In this document: piece after piece, positions 33,919 to 42,364 of the stretch | Layout: each line of letters begins with the position of its first letter | Position numbering within the stretch: position 1 is the first letter of the stretch | Source of the DNA: Paenibacillus antibioticophila | GTDB taxonomy: Bacteria; Bacillota; Bacilli; Paenibacillales; Paenibacillaceae | Direction: 5' to 3' | Assembly: GCF_000455265.1 (NCBI RefSeq) | Contig: NZ_HG005139.1 | Location: 1,356,425 to 1,413,279, forward strand | DNA length: 56,855 nucleotides | Made by a program: the position numbers and the translations under genes | The notes under the pieces: model-generated | The model's database searches: none | What the model was told of the DNA's origin: nothing | Seen by the model: the letters and a program-made list of their open reading frames with translations, nothing else

Positions 33919-34466
33919 GCCTTTTTTTGTACCACTATTTCGAGAAAGAAAAGGGTCCTTTCAAAAATTTATCGAAACTGTCGGTACAAGATGCTATTGA
34001 GGTATCGCGCGCAATACGCAAAGAGGGTAACATATTTGCCAGTCAAAGGAATGACGAATACATTGTCATCAGACGAGAATTGGAAAAGATCGCGCGGGAG
34101 CAATTTATCCTTAAGGGTGGAAAGCCAACCAATACGTATCCTCATTACATGACCCTAGGACCTTGTTCTTGGCTTCAGTCCTGGTACAAGGAAGCTGCCT
34201 TTCTTAAGCTAAGCTGGGATGTCATCCCCAAGGAATTGATGAGCTTTACGTACGGAGATTTATTCCCAACCATGCGGTATCAGGACAATAAGCCTTACAG
34301 AAAGCAAGTCTATACAAGAGAGGAAATTGTTGGGGTTATTGATCAGTTTGGGTTGCCGCAAGATTGGAATGCCGATGGATCTCGAGGGCCGGAGCGATAC
34401 ATTGAAGTGCAAATCTGGGATGAGCAAATACTGGAAGCTTTGATTCAAGGTTTGTCTTTTGATTAG
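33915..34466 (+). CDS. Conserved hypothetical protein
   Basis: 183 residues, soluble, no signal. Contains Y-P-H-Y-M-T-L-G-P-C-S-W-L and F-P-T-M-R-Y blocks that look conserved, but I cannot name the family. Start overlaps the stop of the FlaR-like gene (ATGA), with GGAG upstream, so it is coupled to it. Confidence 0.72.
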   Translation: MSLFLYHYFEKEKGPFKNLSKLSVQDAIEVSRAIRKEGNIFASQRNDEYIVIRRELEKIAREQFILKGGKPTNTYPHYMTLGPCSWLQSWYKEAAFLKLSWDVIPKELMSFTYGDLFPTMRYQDNKPYRKQVYTREEIVGVIDQFGLPQDWNADGSRGPERYIEVQIWDEQILEALIQGLSFD

Positions 34467-34477
34467 GAGGTAACGAA

Positions 34478-35137
34478 TTGAAGAAGATCATCATGGCGGT
34501 ATCAGCACTGCTAGTGATTTCTGTTGTAATGAATATCGTATTATACAACAAATCCAAGAAAGCAGACCGCTACGAGGTTGCCGTGGATACAGCACTTGGC
34601 TATTTTTCTTCGGAATACAGAATAGGCTCTTTGCATGAATCCTTGGAGAAGGCCCTATCTGAGCAGAGACTGGATTTTGGGGAATTGGGGAGATTCAACA
34701 ATTATTATAGGGATGATCTGAAAAAAGTAAGCACAATGCATCGCCAGCTAACTCTATTATATGGACCTATCTTTGGCTACGAGCAATACGATCGGATCAG
34801 CAGTATCGGAACGAATAATTTGTTCAATCTGCTTGAGGATTGCTCGATATTTTTTGATGATCTCGGTGAAAACTCAAAAAATTCTCTGTCGAATGATGGA
34901 GAACGGCAATATGTAGATCTCGGCAAATTAGATGATGAAGTGATGGCTGGCGTTAAGATTATAACTGAGATTATCGGTAAACTTGAAGCTATACGAAGCT
35001 CCAGCTACGACCAAAAATCCGGAAGCGATTTGGATGCCCTACATGACTATTTACTGAGAAGTGCAGATTACTTTGACACCACGGATGTGCAGGAAAAAGC
35101 AAAGATGATAGAGAGCTTGAATGCCCATGGGAAGTAG
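34478..35137 (+). CDS. Membrane-anchored helical protein, unknown
   Basis: 219 residues. One N-terminal anchor (about 4-24) followed by a helical, acidic extracellular domain. No family recognised. TTG start after AGGAGGTAACGAA. Tandem with another anchored protein 9 bases on. Confidence 0.7.
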   Translation: MKKIIMAVSALLVISVVMNIVLYNKSKKADRYEVAVDTALGYFSSEYRIGSLHESLEKALSEQRLDFGELGRFNNYYRDDLKKVSTMHRQLTLLYGPIFGYEQYDRISSIGTNNLFNLLEDCSIFFDDLGENSKNSLSNDGERQYVDLGKLDDEVMAGVKIITEIIGKLEAIRSSSYDQKSGSDLDALHDYLLRSADYFDTTDVQEKAKMIESLNAHGK

Positions 35138-35146
35138 GTGTGAAAA

Positions 35147-35611
35147 GTGAAGAAGCTCATCATCGACCGAAGAATCTTAGCCGGATTGATATTAATCATA
35201 ACTGGCTTTGTACTTCTGTTGATTGCTCCCCTGCTGTTGGATAAAGGAAGAGATGATTTATTTATCATGAGTGGTTACGGGGCCTCCCTATCAGAAACGC
35301 CTGGAGAGAATCAAGTCTTATCCTACTCCATAGATTTAAGCAATAATGGCAGATCATACTATAAAATTAAAAGTTTAGAGCCTGTAATTTCGCAAGAAGC
35401 GGAACCTTATGTGCTAGAGGGGATCACAATAATCCCTGTGAATAAGAAATTAACTCCCAACAAAACGATTAAGATTCACGGTGAATTAAAAGTAAATACT
35501 AGCCAAATGAATCAAGAGGAGATTAGAGACCTATTATACGATTTGAAACAGTTTACGATCATCTATGATGATAACCAGGAAATGATTTTGGATAATGAAA
35601 TTCCGAACTGA
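35147..35611 (+). CDS. Membrane-anchored beta-rich protein, unknown
   Basis: 154 residues. N-terminal anchor (about 10-32), then an extracellular domain of alternating strands (Y-S-I-D-L-S-N-N-G-R; I-K-I-H-G-E-L-K-V) suggesting an immunoglobulin-like fold. GTG start with AGGTG upstream; probably cotranscribed with the preceding gene. Confidence 0.68.
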   Translation: MKKLIIDRRILAGLILIITGFVLLLIAPLLLDKGRDDLFIMSGYGASLSETPGENQVLSYSIDLSNNGRSYYKIKSLEPVISQEAEPYVLEGITIIPVNKKLTPNKTIKIHGELKVNTSQMNQEEIRDLLYDLKQFTIIYDDNQEMILDNEIPN

Positions 35612-35652
35612 ACGAATAAGCTAAGCTAACCACTCCCTACAAGAGGTGAACC

Positions 35653-36144
35653 ATGGAGGATCTGATTAGATTAAAGCAACTGGCCAGTGAAGAAGAAGCG
35701 AATTTGCTGGATAAAGCCTTTTCCGAGGTATATCCGTGGTACAGCTCTCGAGATTATTTTATGGATTGTCTGGAGGAAAATCGGCAAGGAAAACGGGTTA
35801 CTTTACTCGCTTTCTATGGTGAAAAGTTGGCTGGTTGCTGCCATCTGTTGCTGCATTCGGAATACCCGTACTTTAGAGCTCGCAAGATCCCGGAGATCAA
35901 TGACCTGAATGTGTTCCCGGAATTTAGAAGAAGGAAAATCGCGAGCAAGCTATTCGATGAATTAGAGAGAATCGTCTCACGAAATTATCCATCAATCGGG
36001 CTGGGTGTCGGGCTATATAAGGATTACGGGAATGCTCAGCGCATGTATGGCAAGCGCGGCTACGTTATGGATGGACAAGGCTTAACTTACAAGAATCAAC
36101 CTGTTCAAGGCGGAGAAAATGTGTCTGCGATGATGAGTTGTTGA
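35653..36144 (+). CDS. GNAT acetyltransferase
   Basis: 163 residues. I-N-D-L-N-V-F-P-E-F-R-R-R-K-I-A-S-K-L is the strand and acetyl-CoA pyrophosphate loop (R-x-x-x-I-A/G), slightly degenerate; L-Y-K-D-Y-G-N-A-Q-R-M-Y-G-K-R-G-Y-V is the usual C-terminal motif. Substrate unknown. AGAGGTGAACC before the ATG. Confidence 0.86.
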   Translation: MEDLIRLKQLASEEEANLLDKAFSEVYPWYSSRDYFMDCLEENRQGKRVTLLAFYGEKLAGCCHLLLHSEYPYFRARKIPEINDLNVFPEFRRRKIASKLFDELERIVSRNYPSIGLGVGLYKDYGNAQRMYGKRGYVMDGQGLTYKNQPVQGGENVSAMMSC

Positions 36145-36218
36145 TTTATTTAGTGAAAGAACTAGTGTAGGGATACGTGGGTTTATTGTAATCTTTTTGG
36201 GCAGAAACGAGGTGTGAA

Positions 36219-36761
36219 ATGAAGAAACGGCTATTCTGTTTGATCGTCATCTTGGCGGTATTGTCGGGCTGTGCTCAAGATAAAATGGAAGTATCTTTTT
36301 ATACGGAGAGACAGTTAATCATAGGTGTTGTAGGAGAACCGCCTGTACAAAAAGGGCACACCGTCATTTATGAAAAGATCACCTTCGAGGAATTGCAAAA
36401 TATAGAATATCTATCTGATTTTGATGCGGTCTTTATCACGAAAGACAATTTATTTCAAGCTGCTAACAAAGAATTCAAGAGCGTATACAAGACGGCTAAT
36501 ATTCCTTTTTTCTTTATTCAGTCCACAAAGTCACATATTCCTTTTACTCATGAGGAATTATCTTATGAAGCCGTTCCTGATCTCTCCCCTGACATGTACG
36601 CTACGGGATATTTCAAGAACCGGGATGAGGATCTGATTTGGGGTTACGGATTGCATAACAATGAAGAGAATCAGATAAATATCGAGGATGTGTACACCCG
36701 AATTTTCCAGACCATAGCTTCTATAGATAAGGAACGAAATGAGCATGATGAGTCAATTTAG
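36219..36761 (+). CDS. Lipoprotein, unknown
   Basis: 180 residues with lipobox V-L-S-G-C near residue 18. The mature part has no recognised domain; it shows alternating strands and helices (D-F-D-A-V-F-I-T-K; F-F-F-I-Q-S-T) like a small Rossmann-type fold. Its end overlaps the VanZ-like gene by 23 bases, so the two are coupled. Confidence 0.75.
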   Translation: MKKRLFCLIVILAVLSGCAQDKMEVSFYTERQLIIGVVGEPPVQKGHTVIYEKITFEELQNIEYLSDFDAVFITKDNLFQAANKEFKSVYKTANIPFFFIQSTKSHIPFTHEELSYEAVPDLSPDMYATGYFKNRDEDLIWGYGLHNNEENQINIEDVYTRIFQTIASIDKERNEHDESI

Positions 36762-37176
36762 GAAACTTTTCACTTTTCTAATCGTTATCTATTTAATGAT
36801 CCTGATGTATTGGATGTTATTCGGGTTCGGTAGAACTCCGCAGGATGAGTATATGTACAATTTACAACCATTCGTTACTATAGGCCAGTTCCTTCAGGTG
36901 AGCCGCTTCACTCCGAGGGCCTGGATGATAAATCTGCTTGGGAACATTGGCGTATTTGTCCCATTTGGAGTTTTGATGCCTGTTGTATTTAGAATGAAGC
37001 CGCTAAAAGTGTATGCCCTATTTCTAGTTGGCTTGATTACTTTGGAGCTTACACAATTGCTTTCCAGGCGGGGAAGTCTCGACGTGGACGATGTGATATT
37101 GAATTCACTTGGTTTTTTTATCGGGTATGGGATATATAAGGCTGCAGCACAATATTTCAAATCAAGAAAAGAATAA
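36739..37176 (+). CDS. VanZ-like membrane protein
   Basis: 145 residues with four membrane helices and the VanZ-type pattern: N-L-Q-P-F near residue 35, N-L-L-G-N-I-G-V-F-V-P-F-G in the middle and S-L-D-V-D-D-V-I-L-N-S-L-G near the C-terminus. VanZ in glycopeptide operons gives teicoplanin resistance; most homologues, like this one, lie outside van clusters and have no known role. AAGGA is 5 bases before the ATG. Confidence 0.88.
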   Translation: MSMMSQFRKLFTFLIVIYLMILMYWMLFGFGRTPQDEYMYNLQPFVTIGQFLQVSRFTPRAWMINLLGNIGVFVPFGVLMPVVFRMKPLKVYALFLVGLITLELTQLLSRRGSLDVDDVILNSLGFFIGYGIYKAAAQYFKSRKE

Positions 37177-37202
37177 TGCATCTGTAATGTGGGGTGAGCG
37201 AA

Positions 37203-37493
37203 ATGAGAACCTTACTGCTTGGAACGGTTATTGGATTTGTTCTAGCTATGGCAATTGGAATTATATGGAGCTGGGAGGCAGCCATGAAGCTAGTTGGCAG
37301 TGTAGGAATTATTGCCTGGCTCAGTGCAGGAGTCTTGTCTGGGGCTTTTATTAGCGGCGACCGCTCAAGAGCGAATCAGAATAGTGAAACTGAGGAAGAT
37401 CGGAAATGGAGAGTTAGAGCATCAACAAGATTATTTGGTTTTGGCCTTCCCTCTATTGCAGCCTCCATTCTTATTTACATAATTACGAACTAA
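37203..37493 (+). CDS. DUF5316-like small membrane protein
   Basis: 96 residues, three hydrophobic segments and G-A-F-I-S-G-D-R-S-R-A-N followed by E-T-E-E-D-R-K, which I recognise as the DUF5316 pattern. Function unknown. ATG 37203 lies 8 bases after GGGGTG. Confidence 0.75.
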   Translation: MRTLLLGTVIGFVLAMAIGIIWSWEAAMKLVGSVGIIAWLSAGVLSGAFISGDRSRANQNSETEEDRKWRVRASTRLFGFGLPSIAASILIYIITN

Positions 37494-37563
37494 CCAACAA
37501 CGGCATGAGGCTGAGCGTTTGCTGAATATGTAGTGAACAATCGCCGAGCAGAGGGAGGATCCC

Positions 37564-37673
37564 ATGTCAGAATATTATTGGGACAATAAAATCGACTATC
37601 TCAGCGGGTAGAAGATTTCATTTGGAACGGTGTAGTGAACTTAGACTGTCCGTTTAAGTACCTGAGATTATAG
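37564..37673 (+). pseudogene. Remnant of a SAM methyltransferase gene
   Basis: GGGAGGATCCC leads into M-S-E-Y-Y-W-D-N-K-I-D-Y-L, a typical N-terminus of a Bacillus-group class I methyltransferase, which stops at 37609-37611. In the next frame V-E-D-F-I-W-N-G-V-V-N-L-D-C-P-F-K continues to a stop at 37671, matching what should follow. The catalytic core is absent. Frameshift plus deletion. Confidence 0.6.
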
Positions 37674-37691
37674 AAGGGCAGGTGATCCCCG

Positions 37692-38132
37692 ATAACTCAA
37701 TTGCTGAAAATAAACACCGTCGCAGTTCTGTACGCTCTTTATGTGTTCATACCAACTGAGCTAATGGTTAATGTGTATCGAATCCATAGATTGACTGGAT
37801 GGGACTTCAGGACAATAAATAGCCTGACAAATATTGTTCTGTTAGCCGGGATTATTCTGGGATCTATCTTTTTCTATATGATAACTGCAAGGTGGCTTGT
37901 TCCGTCGAAATGGAATTTTATTACGATGCTGCTCTGGTTGCCGTACTTTTTATTGTTCGTATTTATTTTTGCCGTCCTGTTTCCTATGACAAACGGCGGG
38001 GATGACCCCAATCCAGCGACGGGTTTAATTCTCTTGGGGATGCTGGTGTTGTATCCCTTTTATATTTTTCTTATCAATTGGATGAGCATGTTTACTAAGA
38101 ATCCAGAAAATGTAACAGACCAATCTAAGTGA
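37692..38132 (+). CDS. Membrane protein with apparent ATA start
   Basis: 146 residues if read from ATA 37692, with four membrane helices and an acidic loop (G-G-D-D-P-N). No family recognised. AGGTGA (37680-37685) is 6 bases before ATA ACT CAA TTG, whereas the first canonical start, TTG 37701, is 15 bases away. The N-terminus would read (M)TQLLKINTV. This is the second gene in the window with ATA at the expected start. Confidence 0.62.
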   Translation: MTQLLKINTVAVLYALYVFIPTELMVNVYRIHRLTGWDFRTINSLTNIVLLAGIILGSIFFYMITARWLVPSKWNFITMLLWLPYFLLFVFIFAVLFPMTNGGDDPNPATGLILLGMLVLYPFYIFLINWMSMFTKNPENVTDQSK

Positions 38133-38145
38133 AGGAGCAATGATG

Positions 38146-38643
38146 ATGGCAAAAACAACCTCGGAGATGGTAGAAGAATTCAGCGGATTTATTTCTTATG
38201 TTCAAGAACTAGGGGGATTAAGTGAAGAACATTGGAATAACCCGATTGCAGAAGGGAAATGGACGCTGAAGGATATTGTAAGCCATATGATGCTTTGGGA
38301 CAAGTATTTTTATGAGGAAGGTATTGAGAAGATTACGTTGGGACAACCCGTAACTGTAAAGCATCTGAACTTCAACGAATTCAATGCCAATGCCATGGAG
38401 TATGCAAAGAGTCAAACGAAAGATTCGATGATTAAGCAGTTTGTGGAATGGCGCAGCAAGATTATTAATGTGGTCAGCCAACTGCCGGAAGAAGACCGCT
38501 TGAAAGAGTATAAGGATGGAGACGGGAAGAAATTTTCGATCCGGGGATATTTAAGAGGTTTTGTTCCGCATGATAAACACCATAGGAAACAAATTGATAA
38601 GTATTTGAAAAGTATCAAAGCGGCAAATGCTCCGACTAAATGA
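38146..38643 (+). CDS. DinB-family protein
   Basis: 165 residues. K-W-T-L-K-D-I-V-S-H-M-M-L-W-D near residue 40 and G-F-V-P-H-D-K-H-H-R-K-Q-I near the C-terminus are the DinB histidine motifs. Three consecutive ATG codons; the third, 8 bases from AAGGAG, is chosen. Its stop overlaps the ATG of a frameshifted membrane gene. Confidence 0.86.
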   Translation: MAKTTSEMVEEFSGFISYVQELGGLSEEHWNNPIAEGKWTLKDIVSHMMLWDKYFYEEGIEKITLGQPVTVKHLNFNEFNANAMEYAKSQTKDSMIKQFVEWRSKIINVVSQLPEEDRLKEYKDGDGKKFSIRGYLRGFVPHDKHHRKQIDKYLKSIKAANAPTK

Positions 38644-38989
38644 AGAAGAAGCACCTTGTTGCACTATTGATTGGCATCGTCCTGGTTGGATGCCTTGGTT
38701 TTGTGACGGTTATAGCAATTCGGTTGAAAGATTGCAGGTCTTCGACTGGAAGGGAGAGCAGGTCATAAGCAACGGAATCACCTATGACTACGATATGACA
38801 CTTTCGGCTTGGACATTTACAGATAGGCTGCCCATCGAAAAGACAATTGGACGAATAAGAGGAGACAAGTTCTGGGGTTTTAAAACCTGGATACTTAAAA
38901 TAGAAGGTTATGATTCAGATGAACTAGTAATGCTGAGAGGCATGATGTTTGATGCAATCTTTGTTAATAGAAGCACTGACAATGATTAA
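38640..38989 (+). pseudogene. Frameshifted membrane-anchored protein gene
   Basis: ATG 38640 overlaps the DinB stop and opens M-K-K-K-H-L-V-A-L-L-I-G-I-V-L-V-G-C, a signal/anchor of about 25 residues, but this frame ends at 38768. The other frame carries a well-formed domain (V-E-R-L-Q-V-F-D-W-K-G-E-Q ... R-G-D-K-F-W-G-F-K-T-W) to 38989 with no good start. A one-base indel near 38725-38745 would join them. Family unknown. Confidence 0.6.
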
Positions 38990-38990
38990 T

Positions 38991-39110
38991 TCAAAGGCAC
39001 TATGCAGAGACCAAGAGCTTTTATCGCAATATGAGCTAACAGTGAGTAAGTATCCTGTTGTAGAAAACCTCTACGGCGTTATGGAGATGCTAGAGACATG
39101 GAACAGCTAA
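38991..39110 (+). pseudogene. Startless C-terminal fragment
   Basis: An open frame without start reads Q-E-L-L-S-Q-Y-E-L-T-V-S-K-Y-P-V-V-E-N-L-Y-G to a stop at 39108. It looks like the tail of a protein gene, origin unknown. Confidence 0.25.
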
Positions 39111-39138
39111 AATCGAGCTCTTTTAGAAAGGTGATCCT

Positions 39139-39567
39139 ATGACTAACCATTATCAAATAAGTAGACGAACGCCTACGCCAGAGGAGTACAAAGCTCTTTG
39201 TACAGCTGTTGACTGGGCGGATTATATGAACTTAGAGGTTGCTGAGGCCTCTTTACAGCAATCAGTCTTTGCGGTGGTCGCCCAACTCGGAGAGGAGATT
39301 GTCGGGATGGGGAGAATCGTAGGGGACGGGAAAATTTACTTTTATATTCAAGATATCGCCGTGGCGCCGGAGCATCAAGGCAAAGGAGTCGGCAGTATGA
39401 TTATGGATGAAATTACGGAGTTCTTGAAGGAAAACGCTCCAGAGAAGGCCTTCATCGGTCTCTTTGCCTCGCAGGGCAGGGAAACATTTTATCGCAGATA
39501 TGGTCTCCATAATCATGATGGCATGACAGGAATGTTCGGTGTTATGCATAGGCGGGAAATTAAATGA
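39139..39567 (+). CDS. GNAT acetyltransferase
   Basis: 142 residues. Y-I-Q-D-I-A-V-A-P-E-H-Q-G-K-G-V-G-S (about 73-90) is the strand and acetyl-CoA loop of a GNAT; an E-T-F-Y-R-R-Y-G-L motif follows. Substrate unknown. AAAGGTGAT before the ATG. Overlaps the next gene by 4 bases. Confidence 0.9.
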   Translation: MTNHYQISRRTPTPEEYKALCTAVDWADYMNLEVAEASLQQSVFAVVAQLGEEIVGMGRIVGDGKIYFYIQDIAVAPEHQGKGVGSMIMDEITEFLKENAPEKAFIGLFASQGRETFYRRYGLHNHDGMTGMFGVMHRREIK

Positions 39568-40154
39568 TGGCATCGAGATGGGTACTCTTGTCTTTATTAT
39601 CTCTCCTTATTCTCCCTTTAAGCAGCTGCGGTATGTCATCGAGTATGGAAAACGTAATAACAGCATTGCCTGAAGCCGATCCGATCGAAGAACCTGCGGA
39701 AAATTCGCAACAATCTCTGATTTCAGGAAATCCGATTGATGAGGCATTTAAAACGGATTTTGATATCGCATCCTCTACACCGGAAATAAATTATCTATCT
39801 AATGTTTATCTTGAAGCCTGGCAGGACGAATGGGATAATATCACTAATGCACTGCTGAATCAGTTCGAAATGGATGAAGACCGGAAGGTGATCAGGGATT
39901 ATCGTTTGAACTTCCAGGCTTATGCAGAAAGCTTGTATGAGGTGGAATGGCTGGACTATACAGATACCACTGTTCCTGCGGAGGAGCACCGTTTGGTCGG
40001 AACGGGAGCCATGAGTGCTGCTGCGCTGGCCCAAGCTTCCGCGTACAAGCGTGAGGTGCTCTTATGGATTGACCGGTATTATATCGAGGACAGCTATAGT
40101 TACAAGTATAAGGGCTCCGGCGCACAGTTGCTTCAGAGAAGGGATAGAGAATAA
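39564..40154 (+). CDS. Lipoprotein, unknown
   Basis: 196 residues. Signal with lipobox L-P-L-S-S-C-G near residue 22; the mature part has an acidic linker (E-E-P-A-E-N-S) then a helical domain with D-E-W-D-N-I and L-L-W-I-D-R-Y-Y. No family recognised. Two adjacent ATG codons overlap the GNAT stop. Confidence 0.72.
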   Translation: MMASRWVLLSLLSLLILPLSSCGMSSSMENVITALPEADPIEEPAENSQQSLISGNPIDEAFKTDFDIASSTPEINYLSNVYLEAWQDEWDNITNALLNQFEMDEDRKVIRDYRLNFQAYAESLYEVEWLDYTDTTVPAEEHRLVGTGAMSAAALAQASAYKREVLLWIDRYYIEDSYSYKYKGSGAQLLQRRDRE

Positions 40155-40160
40155 GCCGAC

Positions 40161-40181
40161 TTGACATATGTGTGGTATAAT
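40161..40181 (+). promoter_or_regulatory. Extended -10 promoter before the CarD-like gene
   Basis: TGGTATAAT (40173-40181) is a perfect extended -10. A TTGACA at 40161 is too close (9 bases) to be its -35 but pairs at 18 bases with TTTATA (40185). A transcript from here would pass through the hairpin at 40217. Confidence 0.5.
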
Positions 40182-40216
40182 TAATTTATAGACAATTTCA
40201 GACGGCATAGGGAGTG

Positions 40217-40260
40217 CCCCAAGCTAAGGATTTTGTTATCCAGGTAGCTTCGGGGTTTTT
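40217..40260 (+). terminator. Attenuator-like terminator in the carD leader
   Basis: CCCCAAGCTA pairs with TAGCTTCGGGG around an inner GGAT/ATCC stem, then five T. It lies between the only visible promoter and the CarD-like start at 40285. GGCA (40204-40207) can pair with TGCC (40215-40218), which overlaps the stem base and could act as an alternative structure. Confidence 0.75.
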
Positions 40261-40284
40261 CCAATATGTAAGGGAGGCGAACCT

Positions 40285-40803
40285 GTGTTTAAGATTGGAG
40301 AGTTTGTTGTATACGGTCATAGCGGAGTCTGCCAAGTTACATCTATTGATTACCCGGAACTTGCATTTCATGTCGGGGATAAGAAGCTTTATTATAAGCT
40401 GGAACCGGTATGCAGCACAGAAGTGATCTATACGCCGGTTGATACGAAGGTGCTGATGCGGCCGGTCATCTCTTCTGAACAAGCCCGTCAGCTGCTGGAC
40501 CGAGTAAGAGAGGAGAGCAAGGCCCCGGCTGATGTACGGTCCAATATGCAGGATGAATATGATGCATTATTAAAAAATCAGGAATGTACAGGCTTGCTCC
40601 GGATTATTAAAAACATCCAGTACAAGAAGAAGGACAGCCTCCAGAGCGGCAAGAAGCTGACAATGACAGAGCAGAGAATATTGAAGCAGGCGGAGGAGTT
40701 GCTCAGCAGTGAGCTATCGGTTGTCATGGACAGGGATTTAGAAGCGACAAAATCGATTATAGACGATGTAGTTACGGAGTGGCTGGCAAGAGTATATGTC
40801 TAA
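40285..40803 (+). CDS. CarD/CdnL-TRCF-family transcription factor
   Basis: 172 residues. N-terminal RNA-polymerase-interacting domain with F-K-I-G-E-F-V-V-Y-G-H-S-G-V-C-Q-V (1-18) and Y-Y-K-L-E-P; helical C-terminal domain with L-L-K-N-Q-E, S-G-K-K-L-T-M-T-E and the A-E-E-L-L-S-S-E-L ending of CarD-like proteins. It binds RNA polymerase beta and affects promoter opening. GTG start with GGGAGG 7 bases upstream. A hairpin lies in its leader. Confidence 0.88.
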   Translation: MFKIGEFVVYGHSGVCQVTSIDYPELAFHVGDKKLYYKLEPVCSTEVIYTPVDTKVLMRPVISSEQARQLLDRVREESKAPADVRSNMQDEYDALLKNQECTGLLRIIKNIQYKKKDSLQSGKKLTMTEQRILKQAEELLSSELSVVMDRDLEATKSIIDDVVTEWLARVYV

Positions 40804-40820
40804 ATACTCAGCCTTTAATG

Positions 40821-40866
40821 GGGCTCTCTCTCGGTACTGTAGTGCCCGGGAAGAGAGTTCTTTTTT
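40821..40866 (+). terminator. Terminator after the CarD-like gene
   Basis: GGGCTCTCTCTCGG pairs imperfectly with CCGGGAAGAGAGTTC, followed by six T. Confidence 0.8.
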
Positions 40867-40986
40867 GTCTTATCATTGCCAGATTCGAAATGATGCAGAG
40901 AAGGAAAATGATTGTTTCAGGAGAACATGTATATAGGACAATCCATGATCTAACTTGACGATAAAGAATTGTGAGGGGATTTCTCG

Positions 40987-41400
40987 ATGAAAGACATCAA
41001 TTACTACAACACATTCATTGCAGTCGCAGACGACTGTCAGGTAAGCGCAGGGGAGATTCCCCAAGCTAAAGGCGGGGTGAAGACGGTTCCTGTGATACAG
41101 TATGAAATGATTTCGCACAGTCCGTATGTCTATACTCAAGCGGATGTGCTGTTTGAAGTGCATGCTGTCCGCAACGGAATTAAGGAAGAGGAAAAGGATC
41201 TGGAGCGGGAGAGGTTTTTTTCCAGGAGCCAAGCCTGCCTGCGTACGTCTTCATTGGGCAAGCGATACGGTTGGGGGATCCACCATAATGCCGAAGGGAA
41301 AATGGCGCTTTATGCCGTTGAATCCGAGGAATACCGGCAGCTATTGCAGGACCGTTCAATTAAGCAGCTAAAGGCGATGCGTTCCAGCCGGAAAGGCTGA
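40987..41400 (+). CDS. DUF6157-like protein
   Basis: 137 residues, soluble. N-Y-Y-N-T-F-I-x-V-A-D-D-C near the start, then K-R-Y-G-W-G-I-H-H-N-A-E-G-K and K-A-M-R-S near the end match what I know as DUF6157. Function unknown. GTGAGGGG precedes the ATG. Confidence 0.78.
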   Translation: MKDINYYNTFIAVADDCQVSAGEIPQAKGGVKTVPVIQYEMISHSPYVYTQADVLFEVHAVRNGIKEEEKDLERERFFSRSQACLRTSSLGKRYGWGIHHNAEGKMALYAVESEEYRQLLQDRSIKQLKAMRSSRKG

Positions 41401-41440
41401 CTTAGAGCGCACAACTTCATGAAGAGTAAGAAGAGAAACC

Positions 41441-41542
41441 ATGTTAATGATCGACTATGCAAAAGAAACTGACCGGGGTATGGGCTGTTTGCTGCAGGAG
41501 CATGATGCGCTTGAAGTCATTTCCGAGAAGACACAATCATGA
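41441..41542 (+). CDS. 33-codon ORF coupled to the TSUP gene
   Basis: ATG 41441 (AAGAAGAGAAACC before it) to TGA 41542, overlapping the next ATG by four bases. Product ends L-E-V-I-S-E-K-T-Q-S. It may be a leader or the tail of a lost gene; the TSUP gene has no other ribosome site. Confidence 0.3.
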   Translation: MLMIDYAKETDRGMGCLLQEHDALEVISEKTQS

Positions 41543-42264
41543 CTATGGTATATGGATGGCTAATCGTTCTCATTGCCAGCATTGCGCAGGGGCTGACAGG
41601 CTTCGGCTTTGCGCTGATTGCGGTTCCATTATTGTCCCTGGTCCTGCCGTTTAATCAGATTGTGCCTATTGTTGTCGGCCTAAGCCTGGTATCTAATCTG
41701 GTCATGATCTGGAGACTGTACAAGCATGTGGAATTGAAAAAGATCTGGCCGCTTATTGTCTTCGGATTTATCGGAATTCCTATAGGTGGTTATCTTTTGC
41801 TGGTGTTAGATGGGGTCATCCTTAAAATTAGCGTCGGTCTGTTGATTTTCGGCTTTGCAATTTTGCTGCTCAGGAGGGTCACCTTTCCGATTCGGAATGA
41901 ATATCTGGCTTATCCGACGGTAGGCCTGTTCAGCGGCATACTCAATGGCAGCATCTCCGCCAGCGGGCCTCCGCTCGTTCTCTTCCTTGCGAATCAGGGA
42001 AAAGATCAGCAGGTATTCAAAGCAAACTTGGCATTCTATAGTATCTTCCTTAACCTTTCTACATTAGCGGTATTTTACTTTAACGGAACCCTGGATAGAG
42101 AGGTTGCATCCATTATCGTCCAACTGCTCGTCATCATGATTGCAGGCACTGGAATAGGCATGGCTATGGCGAGGCGGATTGACCAGCAGATGTTTAGAAA
42201 GCTTGTCATTTACTTATTAATAGCCTCATCCGTCTCGATGATCCTTGGGGCAATTCCATTTTAG
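41539..42264 (+). CDS. TSUP/TauE-SafE family transporter
   Basis: 241 residues, about eight membrane helices, with the TauE/SafE repeats G-L-T-G-F-G-F-A-L and G-I-L-N-G-S-I-S-A-S-G-P-P. Members export sulfite or organosulfonates or related anions; substrate not evident. ATG overlaps the stop of the 33-codon ORF (ATGA). Confidence 0.87.
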   Translation: MTMVYGWLIVLIASIAQGLTGFGFALIAVPLLSLVLPFNQIVPIVVGLSLVSNLVMIWRLYKHVELKKIWPLIVFGFIGIPIGGYLLLVLDGVILKISVGLLIFGFAILLLRRVTFPIRNEYLAYPTVGLFSGILNGSISASGPPLVLFLANQGKDQQVFKANLAFYSIFLNLSTLAVFYFNGTLDREVASIIVQLLVIMIAGTGIGMAMARRIDQQMFRKLVIYLLIASSVSMILGAIPF

Positions 42265-42364
42265 TCGTTCTGTAGGAGGGTAAAGACAGGATACCGATGT
42301 AGGAACGCAACGTTCATTCAAACGTATAAGTTTAACAACAGCAAAAAATACGGAGGGATACGTA

